From Parahoeflea alexandrii (GTDB taxonomy: Bacteria > Pseudomonadota > Alphaproteobacteria > Rhizobiales > Rhizobiaceae): a stretch of 64,000 bases of DNA. The stretch lies in NCBI RefSeq assembly GCF_024105735.1, contig NZ_JAAAML010000002.1:558001-622000 (forward strand), given 5' to 3'. This document shows, one piece after another, positions 54,127 through 62,541 of the stretch; the stretch's first letter is position 1, and each line of letters begins with the position of its first letter. Below the pieces are notes generated by a model that was not told the DNA's origin, did no database searches, and was given only the letters and a program-made list of their open reading frames with translations. Position numbers and translations under genes: made by a program.

Positions 54127-54945
54127 TCACCAGGATCGATCGAGAATGAGAATTCGGGGGTTCTTGCGGCCGTTCGGCCCTTCCCATCCGGGACGTTCGC
54201 AATCGATCACCAGTTCTTCCCCTCCCTGCGGATTGGCCAGGCGCGAGCTTGCCGCAAACGCCGCCGTGCGGATGCGGGAGATGTCTCTCAGCTTCTCGCT
54301 GTCATCGGTGGTAAACACGCAGTTCCTGACGCTTTCGACCGACAGCGGCCGCGGCGCCTTGACCTGGACCTGCCTGCGCTTGAGCAACTCGAGCACCGCA
54401 TAGGCGGCAAGGCCGTAGGCATCGGTCTCCGCGCGGTCGGGGAAATACCCCTCCAGCCGCCGCCAGAGACAGAAAAGCTTGTCCATGTCGCCATTGGCAA
54501 GCGCGGGCACCGGGTCGATGCGTTCGGCGGCAAGCCCCTCGACGAGATCAACGATCCGCTTGTGGGCTCGGCTGATCTCGTCAGCACTGTCGCTGGTGGC
54601 GAAGTGCGGTGGTTCCACCGACACAAGCGCGTGATGGGCAGCCATCAGAACCGGTTGCCGTGCCGCTTCGGCGCTGACCGCCGGTGCTGAACCGGCCGAA
54701 ACGGCCTTGTCGGTGCGCAATTTTTCCTGCCAGTCTTCCGGCAGGCGGCCATTCGCCGTCCAGCCGGTTATGTTGCCGACTTCGTTGCGCAGTTTCGCGT
54801 TCTCGCGCCGGATCGTTTCCAGATTGGCCTCGCTCCGGCGCAGCCGGCGCACAAGCCATACCGCCGCGGCAACGACGGCGAGCAGAAGCAGTGTGAAGAT
54901 CACCTGTGCGATTGCGGATGTGAACTCGATACCAATCACCGCCAT
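54127..54945 (-). CDS. Membrane-anchored coiled-coil protein
   Basis: A 272-residue protein with one N-terminal membrane helix (about residues 9-31, FTSAIAQVIFTLLLLAVVAA in part) directly followed by RRLRRS and a short coiled coil (SEANLETIRRENAKLRNEV, about 36-56). By the positive-inside rule the rest faces the cytosol. It is largely helical to about 200, then beta. The start at 54945 follows GAGGGG; an upstream in-frame start at 55020 would overlap the Hsp70-like gene. I know no family for it. It could recruit the Hsp70/actin-like ATPase encoded just upstream (10-base gap) to the membrane. Confidence 0.75.
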   Translation of the reverse strand: MAVIGIEFTSAIAQVIFTLLLLAVVAAAVWLVRRLRRSEANLETIRRENAKLRNEVGNITGWTANGRLPEDWQEKLRTDKAVSAGSAPAVSAEAARQPVLMAAHHALVSVEPPHFATSDSADEISRAHKRIVDLVEGLAAERIDPVPALANGDMDKLFCLWRRLEGYFPDRAETDAYGLAAYAVLELLKRRQVQVKAPRPLSVESVRNCVFTTDDSEKLRDISRIRTAAFAASSRLANPQGGEELVIDCERPGWEGPNGRKNPRILILDRSW

Positions 54946-54955
54946 CCTGTGCCCC

Positions 54956-57900
54956 TCAGGTTCCCGCCAAGCGACTTCGCGGTTGGCGGACGATGATGTC
55001 GCCAACGGTGAACTCGACATCCGAGTTTCTTCGCTTCCAAGATATCTCGACGTGCTGGTCCTGCCCTCCGGCCAGGCCGCCGGGTTTGACCTGTGACTGG
55101 TCGACCACCACCTTCTGGCCGAAGATGCCGAAAAGGCGGATGATCTCGTCGCGGGTTATGTCGGTGTCGCTGCCGACATCGTCCAGCCCGGGCAGCACGC
55201 GGCTGAGCCAGCGGTTGGGAAGGAAGCGCACGCTCTTGTTGCCTTCCGAGCGCGAGCGCGTGTCGAGATACTCGATTTCGGAGACCACGCCGCGCCCGTC
55301 ATCGTGGAGAACAAGTGCATAGGAGTGATCGGCGCCGTCGGTAATCTCCAGCCCGGCGGTCGCCAGGCGGGCCGCGCCATAGACCGTGGCGTTCTTCATG
55401 TCGTCTGCGCTGAACGGCTTTTGCGGAACCGCACTGGCTGGCTGGCCAAGCATCTGGGCGGTGCGGCCAATCCCGGTGAAAACCGACGGCCAGAGGCTGG
55501 CGCGGCCGGTGACAACCCATTGCGGATCCCCGAGGTTGAGCCGTCGCGCCTCCCTGATCAGCATTGCAGGCACCGCGTAGCCCAGGGTGCGGGCCACCGT
55601 CTGCGGATTGCTCCGCGAGGGATTGGCGACAGGGCTGCCGGCGTCGAGCAGATCCGGTGAAATCTCGATCCAGACCGCCTGGCCCCCGGCCTGGGTGTTG
55701 CGCACCCGCAGATGGACCTTGTCCTGTGTTCCGGGAATGGCGGTGTCGCGTTCCTCCAGTGAATGGCCCGGCGATGCGCTGCGGAGAATGTCGTTGAGTT
55801 CGACCGCGAACGTGCTGCCCGGGCCCTCTTCGGCCCAACGGTACTCGCCGTCGGATCCGGCATATTGCATCAGGTTTTCCGAAAGCGCCCGCTTGGCTTC
55901 GCGGATACGCGGCAGCAGGGCCGTCTTGAGGGCTTCGTCGCGCAGGAACCGATGGTCGATCTCGAGATCCTCGAAGATGGGATCGGTTGACGAGAACAGC
56001 TCGCGCAGGTTCTGGATCACGATCGCGAGCAGCGCTTCATCCAGGTTGGCGCCACCGATTGTCGCCCCGAAATGGGCGAAAACCTTCCAGCTTTCGATGC
56101 TGTCGTGGCGCATCTTCACTTCGATCAGGCTGGCGTCAACGGTGCTGGCGCCGATATCGATGCAGGCGAAGACCTGGGTGTCCGCCTGCCGGGCCGGCGA
56201 ACGGGAAATTCCGAAATAGGCCGCCGCCAGCGCTTCTGGAATGAGCTTGGGCTCACGCGCCGTGCGCGGGTCCTGGGTTCCGGTCAGGCCCTGGGCAAAG
56301 GATCTGGCGGCATTCTTGTACAGTTCGCGCTTGTGATGAGCGATTCCGCTCGGGTGGGTCACCACCACCTGAACATCGCTGTCGGCGCACTCGAGCCATT
56401 GGTCGAAGCGCTCGTCGCCGGCTTCGCTGACAATCGGCCCATCGAGCTGGTCATGCGCATAGAACAGCGAATTGGGGATCATGTAGGATCCCAGCTCATG
56501 AAACGCATCCCGGGTCAGCGCGGCGAGATTGATCTCGCGGGTGGCCTGCAGCCCGTTGGCTGTGCGCTCGATCACGGACTGCTTGATACGGTGTTTGAAC
56601 CCGGGTTCCGAATTCATCAACATGCGCTTGAGATCGGGAATGATGAGGGTCTGCAATTCCAGATATGCGGATGTCTCGCCGTCGGTGACAAAGTCCCTGT
56701 CGACCGGGATCGAGACGTCGTAGGTCCGGCCAAACAGGGTCATTCTCTTCTCGGCCGCCTGCAGCTTGGTGCCGACATAGGAGAGATTGCCATAGGACAG
56801 CGGTGCCTTGCGCGAGCGCACATGCTTGGCCGGGTTCAGTCCGATGGTGGAGGGAATGAGAACATTCTGCCAGCGTTTCTTGTTCGGATCATATTCCGGA
56901 TGGGCACCGGCCAGGCTGTAGGCATAAGAGCCCAGCGGGATCAGTTGCCGCGCCAGATTCCGCTCGACCCTGCCGAACCAGGCGGCAATCGCCGATGCCC
57001 CGTAATCGAGGCAGATGAGATATTTCGGGTCGCGCTGGCGCAACACGATATCAACAACGACCATGCCGTACTTGTGCTCGAACAGGTCGTCCTCGGCGAC
57101 AAGCGACATCCCCGCCCGGATCTTCAGCCGCCTGGCTTCGAAGCGGATGAAGAGCTGATAGCGGTCGGTGTCGCCGGTCTCGTCCAGCGTCGTGTTGTGA
57201 AACGGGATCCTGATCTTGCCGCCATCGCTCTGCTCGACCGCGATGTCCTGCACCAGCTGGAAATCGTCCCGGCTGGTCAGCGTCTTCTTTTCGCCCTCCG
57301 GCAGGATGTGCGCGTGAGCCACGACATCCCAACTGTCATCGAGGCTGACGACGTCGAATTCGATGGTGTCGCCAAGTTCGAACTGGACGCCACCGCCGGA
57401 AATCGGCACCGAGAACTCCAGTGGAAAGCGTTCGGCAAACGGTGTCTCGCTTCGGGTCATGTTGGGGACGGCCGAGGCGTCACGGTATTTGAGAGCGAGG
57501 ATCTCGCCCTGGCGCAATTGCAGATCGAAATCGTAGCATCCCGAAAGCGGTGCCTGGGTCTTGTCACTGAAAATGCAGTTCCAGTCGAACTGCATCTGCA
57601 GGCTGTCGGCGCCTTCCGCGGCATCGAAGATTTCGTTGATCGAAACGATGCAGGGTATGGATACCTCGTCGCCGGCTCGCAACTCGCAGGCGATGCCGGC
57701 GGTCGAGCGCGTCACCGCCGCGCCCTGGGTGAAGTTTGCCGACACCTCGCGGATCTGGTCGTCGACCCGGCAACTCAGCCGGCCAGAAACAAGCGCGCTG
57801 GTCGGCGCCCCGCCATATTCCAGCCGTGTCACGGGCTGCTTCACATTGATGGTGAACAGGTCGACTTCCGCGTGTTCCTGTTTTTCGACCCGGCTGAGCT

Positions 57901-58447
57901 CCGGAATCGACGCCTGTCGCGCCTGGACCAGGGGAGGCTGCCATTTCAGCGTCTGCAGGCGCGGATTGGCAAGCTCGACCTTCAGGTTTTGCGACTGGCC
58001 GTCGGCCCGCTTGGTCTGCAGCGTCACCGAAAGCGAAAACTGCTCACCGGAGGCTTCCGCGATCTCGTCCTCGGTCGGCTCCCGGGTGCATTCAAGCACT
58101 AGGTCAATATTCTTGGCTTTTCTCAGGTCATATTGAAATAAAGTTTCGCCCGTATCCGGATTTTTGAGAGAGGCGCCAAGCCATGGCGCTTCCTCGATGT
58201 ATCCGGCGACAGATATCTTGAGTACTTCGTTGGGATTTAGGGTAGAATGAGACAGTCTAGCCGTTCGCGAGAAACCACCAAGATCGCAGATCACGGAATT
58301 ATTCTCTACGCGCAGATACGTTTTCTTTGGGTTACTTAGATCCCAATCCAACATTACAGACCCAACGCTAGTACTGACCCCATCCGACTCCGGACGATAT
58401 AGTTTATAAATCCTTAGCGCAACAGTTCGTGGCCGTAAGCCGCGCAC
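54956..58447 (-). CDS. Hsp70/actin-like ATPase with large N-terminal domain
   Basis: An 1163-residue protein. The C-terminal part has the actin/Hsp70 nucleotide-binding motifs: phosphate 1 with D481 in ICLDYGASAIAAW, a connect-like LIPEALAAAYFG, phosphate 2 with D764 in CIDIGASTVDASLIEV, and an adenosine-like VVTGRASLWP (about 980). Spacing of 283 residues between the two aspartates means insertions relative to DnaK. No substrate-binding domain follows. The first 470 residues are beta-rich and unknown. The start is a GTG at 58447 without good ribosome site. The first 120 codons are unusually AT-rich. It reminds me of large SrfB-type proteins; no membrane helix is seen. Confidence 0.8.
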   Translation of the reverse strand: MRGLRPRTVALRIYKLYRPESDGVSTSVGSVMLDWDLSNPKKTYLRVENNSVICDLGGFSRTARLSHSTLNPNEVLKISVAGYIEEAPWLGASLKNPDTGETLFQYDLRKAKNIDLVLECTREPTEDEIAEASGEQFSLSVTLQTKRADGQSQNLKVELANPRLQTLKWQPPLVQARQASIPELSRVEKQEHAEVDLFTINVKQPVTRLEYGGAPTSALVSGRLSCRVDDQIREVSANFTQGAAVTRSTAGIACELRAGDEVSIPCIVSINEIFDAAEGADSLQMQFDWNCIFSDKTQAPLSGCYDFDLQLRQGEILALKYRDASAVPNMTRSETPFAERFPLEFSVPISGGGVQFELGDTIEFDVVSLDDSWDVVAHAHILPEGEKKTLTSRDDFQLVQDIAVEQSDGGKIRIPFHNTTLDETGDTDRYQLFIRFEARRLKIRAGMSLVAEDDLFEHKYGMVVVDIVLRQRDPKYLICLDYGASAIAAWFGRVERNLARQLIPLGSYAYSLAGAHPEYDPNKKRWQNVLIPSTIGLNPAKHVRSRKAPLSYGNLSYVGTKLQAAEKRMTLFGRTYDVSIPVDRDFVTDGETSAYLELQTLIIPDLKRMLMNSEPGFKHRIKQSVIERTANGLQATREINLAALTRDAFHELGSYMIPNSLFYAHDQLDGPIVSEAGDERFDQWLECADSDVQVVVTHPSGIAHHKRELYKNAARSFAQGLTGTQDPRTAREPKLIPEALAAAYFGISRSPARQADTQVFACIDIGASTVDASLIEVKMRHDSIESWKVFAHFGATIGGANLDEALLAIVIQNLRELFSSTDPIFEDLEIDHRFLRDEALKTALLPRIREAKRALSENLMQYAGSDGEYRWAEEGPGSTFAVELNDILRSASPGHSLEERDTAIPGTQDKVHLRVRNTQAGGQAVWIEISPDLLDAGSPVANPSRSNPQTVARTLGYAVPAMLIREARRLNLGDPQWVVTGRASLWPSVFTGIGRTAQMLGQPASAVPQKPFSADDMKNATVYGAARLATAGLEITDGADHSYALVLHDDGRGVVSEIEYLDTRSRSEGNKSVRFLPNRWLSRVLPGLDDVGSDTDITRDEIIRLFGIFGQKVVVDQSQVKPGGLAGGQDQHVEISWKRRNSDVEFTVGDIIVRQPRSRLAGT

Positions 58448-58487
58448 TAAGTTAATGATTAAAATGCAACATAATTCTTTGAAATTA

Positions 58488-59411
58488 TTATGAAAGCCAC
58501 TTCAACGGGATGGGCTCGCTGCCGATCTTGCGGTCGAGGCTGTCAGAGGTCGCTGAAGGGTGCCTGACGTCGGCTCCGACGGGCTGGTTTTCATCGTTGT
58601 TGCTGATCGCGATCCGCAGCGCATGAAGATCGGGAGCCTCGATTGCACTGCCGCGATAGCCCGGAAAGTAGCTGACCGCACCCGGGGTCAGTTGCGGGTC
58701 CAGGCCCAGGTTGAGGATGAACTGATCAGCCTCGCCCTGCCGGAGCGGAAACTCCCGTGGCAGGGATGAAATCACGTCAAGATCCGCCGCGATCAGGGCG
58801 GCCGGCCTTTGCCGTTCCTCCTCGGCCACCATCCTCGACACGGTCCAGCCAATCCGCCTGGTGATCGCCTGAAAGGCAGAGCCGAGCTGGATCTGCCGGT
58901 GCTGGCTCAGATTGTCGAACCAGTTGACATCCCGCGGCTGAAAGGCGGGCAGTTCAATGACGCCTGTCGAGGGCGATGTCGGCTGATCGAAGACGTGGGG
59001 TTGTACGAACAGTGCCTGTTCGCACCAGGAGAACAGGCCCGGCGGGATTTCGTGCCAGAAACTGATCCCGGGGAGCAACAGGGTTCGCGACAGCAGGAAC
59101 TGGCGGCCGCCCTCGCCTTCACCGGCCTCGGCCCGGTAGCGCATCCGCATGATGGCGAGCCCTTCGTCAACCGCCTTGACGATCAGGGCGCCGCGGCTTG
59201 CAAAGCCGGGATCGATCATGCTCGAGGTGAGGTTCGCATTCCCGAGAAAATTTGCGGGAATATAGCGCAGCGGATTGTCCACGCCCGGCGTGACCGAGTT
59301 GACGCCGTATAGTGCGCTGTCGTGCAGGGGCCCGTCCTGTGTGCGTACAGGCTTGCCGTAACACACCTCCTCGAACCTCAATACTCTTGCCTGGCCCGGA
59401 ACGGTTTCCAC
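58488..59411 (-). CDS. Unknown 307-residue protein, first gene of the SEDS/PBP locus
   Basis: I do not recognise the family. There is no signal peptide or membrane helix. It starts with RVLRFEEVCYGKPVRTQDGP and contains GRQFLLSRTLLLPGISFW and a helical segment around SQHRQIQLGSAFQAITRRIG. The general impression (a small opening strand with Y-G, then GR-x-FLLSRT) faintly recalls the N-terminal domains of GTPase-associated proteins in bacterial conflict systems, but this is a weak resemblance by eye. The GTG at 59411 follows AGGGAGGA at good spacing. It lies 40 bases before the Hsp70-like gene and is most likely the first gene of the minus-strand unit. Confidence 0.75.
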   Translation of the reverse strand: METVPGQARVLRFEEVCYGKPVRTQDGPLHDSALYGVNSVTPGVDNPLRYIPANFLGNANLTSSMIDPGFASRGALIVKAVDEGLAIMRMRYRAEAGEGEGGRQFLLSRTLLLPGISFWHEIPPGLFSWCEQALFVQPHVFDQPTSPSTGVIELPAFQPRDVNWFDNLSQHRQIQLGSAFQAITRRIGWTVSRMVAEEERQRPAALIAADLDVISSLPREFPLRQGEADQFILNLGLDPQLTPGAVSYFPGYRGSAIEAPDLHALRIAISNNDENQPVGADVRHPSATSDSLDRKIGSEPIPLKWLS

Positions 59412-59581
59412 GAGATCCTCCCTTCGCAGTTCATCAACATGACTGTACTACGGGTGCTTGCAGGCTCAATTGCATGAAGACTTTATCGACATGCGGACGG
59501 AAATCAACGGCATGTGATGAAACCGGCAGCGGTCTTGCCGCCGCGCCATGCAAATGCGGGTCCCGGGCGGCGGGCCGGCCT

Positions 59582-60415
59582 CTAGTATTGCAGCCTGGAA
59601 ATGCGTCGCAGTTCGTCGGATGTTGCCGCGGGAAAGCCGAAAAACTCAAGATAGGCGGGGATCTGTTCGAACAGCATGTCGGCCCCGATCTGGGTCATGC
59701 ATCCGCGCTCGCGGGCGGCAGCGAGAAAAGGCGTTTCCGCCTGCTTCATCACCACTTCGCCGACAAACGCGGCCGGATCGATGCGCGCGGCGTCGACCGG
59801 CATCGGATCGCCGGCATTCATGCCGAGCGGCGTGGCATTGACGATCACATCCCATCCGGCCGGGTCATTGGAGCCCGTCGAGATTCCGATGCCGGGGCAA
59901 TGGCGTCGCAACCGCCCGGCAAGCTGCTCCGCCGCATCCGCCCTTGCATCGAACAGCCCGATTTCGGCGGCACCGGCCTGCGCCAGGGCCGCGGCGATCC
60001 CCGAGCCGACACCGCCGGCCCCGACGACGAGCGCGCGTAGGCCCTTCGCCTGGCGGCCCTTGCGCAGCATGCCGCGCACGAAACCTTCACCGTCGAACAT
60101 GTCGCCGACAAGTCGGCCGTCCGCGTCCCGCTTGACCGCATTGCACGAGCCTGACATCAGCACCGTCGGCCTGGCCTCGTCCAGCAGCGCCACCGTTGCC
60201 ACCTTGTGCGGCATGGTGATGAGCGCGCCATCAATGTTGCGAAGCCTGAAAAGCAGCGGCAGGAACGCCGGGTAATCCTCCGCTTCGCAGCCCATCGGCA
60301 CGACCCGGGCGTCGATGCCCTGGGATTCGAACCAGGGATTGTAGATCAGCGGAGCCCGAAACGAGTCCGTCGGGACGCCCAGATGGGCGATCAGCCTGGT
60401 GGTGCCGGAGATCAT
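59582..60415 (-). CDS. Shikimate dehydrogenase-like protein (AroE family)
   Basis: A 277-residue NAD(P)-dependent dehydrogenase of the AroE/YdiB fold. Catalytic lysine and aspartate are kept: LITMPHK corresponds to NVTVPHK, and MFDGEGF stands where NTDGxG is usual; GSCNAV keeps the substrate asparagine. The cofactor loop is GAGGVGSGIAAAL. The shikimate carboxylate-binding motif S-L-S-P near the N-terminus is replaced by S-F-R-A-P, so the substrate may be quinate or another hydroxy acid rather than shikimate. The ATG at 60415 follows GAGGA. It is in an operon-like arrangement after the Gfo/Idh/MocA gene, away from aromatic biosynthesis genes, which also suggests catabolism. Confidence 0.82.
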   Translation of the reverse strand: MISGTTRLIAHLGVPTDSFRAPLIYNPWFESQGIDARVVPMGCEAEDYPAFLPLLFRLRNIDGALITMPHKVATVALLDEARPTVLMSGSCNAVKRDADGRLVGDMFDGEGFVRGMLRKGRQAKGLRALVVGAGGVGSGIAAALAQAGAAEIGLFDARADAAEQLAGRLRRHCPGIGISTGSNDPAGWDVIVNATPLGMNAGDPMPVDAARIDPAAFVGEVVMKQAETPFLAAARERGCMTQIGADMLFEQIPAYLEFFGFPAATSDELRRISRLQY

Positions 60416-60470
60416 CTTGTCCTCATTGCAAATGCCGCCTGTCCGTTCCGCGCGTGTTGCCTGTGCCGTT

Positions 60471-61508
60471 TCACGACAGCACCACCGTCTGGCCCGAGCG
60501 CGCCGACTGCTGCACCGCATCGATGACCTGCAGCGTTCTCAACCCTTCCCTTGCAGGCACAAGGGGCGGTTCCTCGCCGCGGATGACCCGCGCGAACTGT
60601 GCGATCTGGCGCACCAGCGGATCGTCCTGGCTGACGGGGTGGTGGGTTGCCGAGATCGGTTCCCACCAGCTTCGCTTTCCGTGGTTGGTCCAGACCCTGG
60701 CATTTGGCAGCTCCATCGAGCCATGCGTTCCGCCGATGAAGTAACAGGATTGGCCGGTGGGCGGGTAGGCCGGGTTTTCCGAAGCCGTCAGTTCCCAGCT
60801 CCAGGGAGAGACGATGGTGTCCGAAAGGCTGAAGGTGCCGAGCACGCCATTGTCGAAGCGCAAGACCAGCGCAGCGGTTTCCTCCACCGCGTTGCCCCGT
60901 ACCGCGCTTGAGGCCAGCGCCTGGACCGAAACGATCTCGCCGATCAGATGCCGCAACAGGTCGATGTCATGGATGAGGTTAAGAAAGATCGGCCCTCCGC
61001 CCGGCTGGCGGCGCCACTCGGTGTCAAAATAGTCGTCCGGCTTCATCAGCCAGAACATGCCATGCACCGCGACCAGTGCTCCCAATAGCCCGTCGCTGAT
61101 CTGCTTCCTCGCCGCTGCAATCAGCGGATTGTGGCGGCGATGGTGTCCGACAAGCAGGGCCACGCCGGCGTTTTCCCCCGCAACGACAAGATCATGGCCG
61201 GCCTCAAGGTCGGTCGCCAGCGGTTTTTCGATCAGCGCCGGAACGCCGGCCGCAACGCATTCCAGAGCGTTTTCCACATGGACCTGGTTTGGCGTCGCCA
61301 GAACAATGCCGTCAGGCCTGTCCCTTTCCAGCGCCCCGGACAGGGAGCCGTGCCATGACGCGCCGATGCGGTCTGCCTGATCGCGGCCGGCATCCGAGGG
61401 GTCGATTATCGAATGAAGCTCCACGCCGGGTGTTGCAGCGATGGCCGCAATGTGACGCCTGCCAATCAGCCCGGCGCCGGCAACCGCAATCCGTACCGGC
61501 CCGGTCAT
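60471..61508 (-). CDS. Gfo/Idh/MocA family oxidoreductase
   Basis: A 345-residue NAD(P)-dependent sugar or cyclitol dehydrogenase. N-terminal Rossmann fold with VAGAGLIGRRH; then the EKP signature (ALIEKPLATD) whose lysine is catalytic; the MFWLMKPDDYFDTEWRRQPGGGP segment (in part) and NLIHDIDLLRHLIGE, with the histidine-aspartate region, complete the C-terminal domain. It lies 55 bases upstream of the AroE-like gene on the same strand and is divergent from the GntR regulator. The pairing suggests a pathway for a polyol, inositol-like or quinate-like compound; exact substrate unknown. Confidence 0.88.
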   Translation of the reverse strand: MTGPVRIAVAGAGLIGRRHIAAIAATPGVELHSIIDPSDAGRDQADRIGASWHGSLSGALERDRPDGIVLATPNQVHVENALECVAAGVPALIEKPLATDLEAGHDLVVAGENAGVALLVGHHRRHNPLIAAARKQISDGLLGALVAVHGMFWLMKPDDYFDTEWRRQPGGGPIFLNLIHDIDLLRHLIGEIVSVQALASSAVRGNAVEETAALVLRFDNGVLGTFSLSDTIVSPWSWELTASENPAYPPTGQSCYFIGGTHGSMELPNARVWTNHGKRSWWEPISATHHPVSQDDPLVRQIAQFARVIRGEEPPLVPAREGLRTLQVIDAVQQSARSGQTVVLS

Positions 61509-61664
61509 TGTCTGCTCCCTTTCAGTCCCGCCAATGGCCGCAACACATGCATGCCTGTTGCAGGCTGGTTGATAAGGGGTGCGCCATGAAACACGGTCTG
61601 GTCCTGCTGCCGGAAGAAAGCACGGGATTCTGTTCAGGTTGTTGTTGCTCCCGAACTCGAATTG

Positions 61665-61691
61665 CCTATATTATTTCTTATGTCCTATATT
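61665..61691 (+). repeat. Short direct repeat upstream of the GntR regulator
   Basis: CCTATATT occurs at 61665-61672 and 61684-61691, 19 bases apart, within an AT-rich stretch 40-65 bases upstream of the GntR start. The copies lie on one face of the helix within a likely promoter zone between divergent genes, so they may be regulator half-sites or -10-like elements. Confidence 0.35.
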
Positions 61692-61729
61692 CTTTCCTGC
61701 AGTCAAGACGATTACCCGGAGGTGACAGC

Positions 61730-62410
61730 GTGATTGAAGCGGCAGATCACGACACGATCGGCGACAGCGCCTACCGCAACATCAGGAACGACATCATATT
61801 CGGCCAGTTGCGGCCGAGCGAGAAGCTGCGGCTTGAGCCCCTGCGCAAGCGCTACAATGTCAGCGTGACCACGCTGCGGGAGATCCTCAACCGGCTCACG
61901 TCGGACGGGCTTGTCGTCGCCGAAGGGCAGAAGGGCTTCGAGGTCGCCAGCGTCTCGGACGCCAATCTCTGGGAGGTGGCGGAGTTGCGGCTGCTGGTCG
62001 AGGGGCATGCCATCGCCCGGTCGTTCGAGCACGGCGATCTCGACTGGGAAGCGCAGGTGGTGGCCGCACATCACAAGCTGCACCGCCTCGAAGACCGGAT
62101 GATCGCCGGCGACATGACGGCGCGGGAGGACTGGAAAAGGGCGGACTGGGGGTTTCACCGCGCGCTCATCACCGGATGCGGATCCGAGACGCTGATGGAC
62201 CTGCACGAGCAATTGTTCGACAAATATCTTCGCTACCAGATGCTGACGCTGGCCTTCAGGGGCGAAAACGCGGCGCGCGAGCATGCGGAACTGCTGGAAG
62301 CAGCCTTCGCGCGGGACGTGAAGCGCGCCTCGGACATCCTGAGCAAGCATATTCTCGGCGGTGTCGAATTCATCGTCAATTCACGCAAGGAGGGTAGTCA
62401 GGACCGTTGA
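61730..62410 (+). CDS. GntR family transcriptional regulator, FCD type
   Basis: A 226-residue regulator of the FadR (FCD) subfamily. The winged helix covers about residues 10-75, with LRPSEKLRLEPLRKRYNVSVTTLREILNRLTSDGLV (in part) as recognition region. The C-terminal FCD domain has helices with the metal- or ligand-binding aspartate and histidines (DLDWE, HHKLH, WGFHRAL, HAELLEAAFARD). The start is a GTG after CCGGAGG at 7 bases; the frame is open far upstream but without a suitable ribosome site. It is divergent from the oxidoreductase operon and precedes the TRAP genes, and probably controls both. Confidence 0.88.
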   Translation: MIEAADHDTIGDSAYRNIRNDIIFGQLRPSEKLRLEPLRKRYNVSVTTLREILNRLTSDGLVVAEGQKGFEVASVSDANLWEVAELRLLVEGHAIARSFEHGDLDWEAQVVAAHHKLHRLEDRMIAGDMTAREDWKRADWGFHRALITGCGSETLMDLHEQLFDKYLRYQMLTLAFRGENAAREHAELLEAAFARDVKRASDILSKHILGGVEFIVNSRKEGSQDR

Positions 62411-62541
62411 TCAACCCTGTAGAGCCAGAAATATCCTACGAAACTGATTATGTATGTTGAAATGACCCGTACTTTGTGACAGGTTTTTGTCAAATCCGCC
62501 AGGGCGAGACGCCAGCGGATTGTCATTGGGAGGAGAAAACC

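Noticed and set aside
52768-54690. Plus-strand open frame of 640 codons
   Set aside because: Antisense to two genes of the minus-strand unit with tight spacing and ribosome sites; no recognisable motif.
56072-58102. Plus-strand open frame of 676 codons
   Set aside because: Antisense to the Hsp70-like gene, whose phosphate motifs are clear; its translation is low in complexity and shows no domain.
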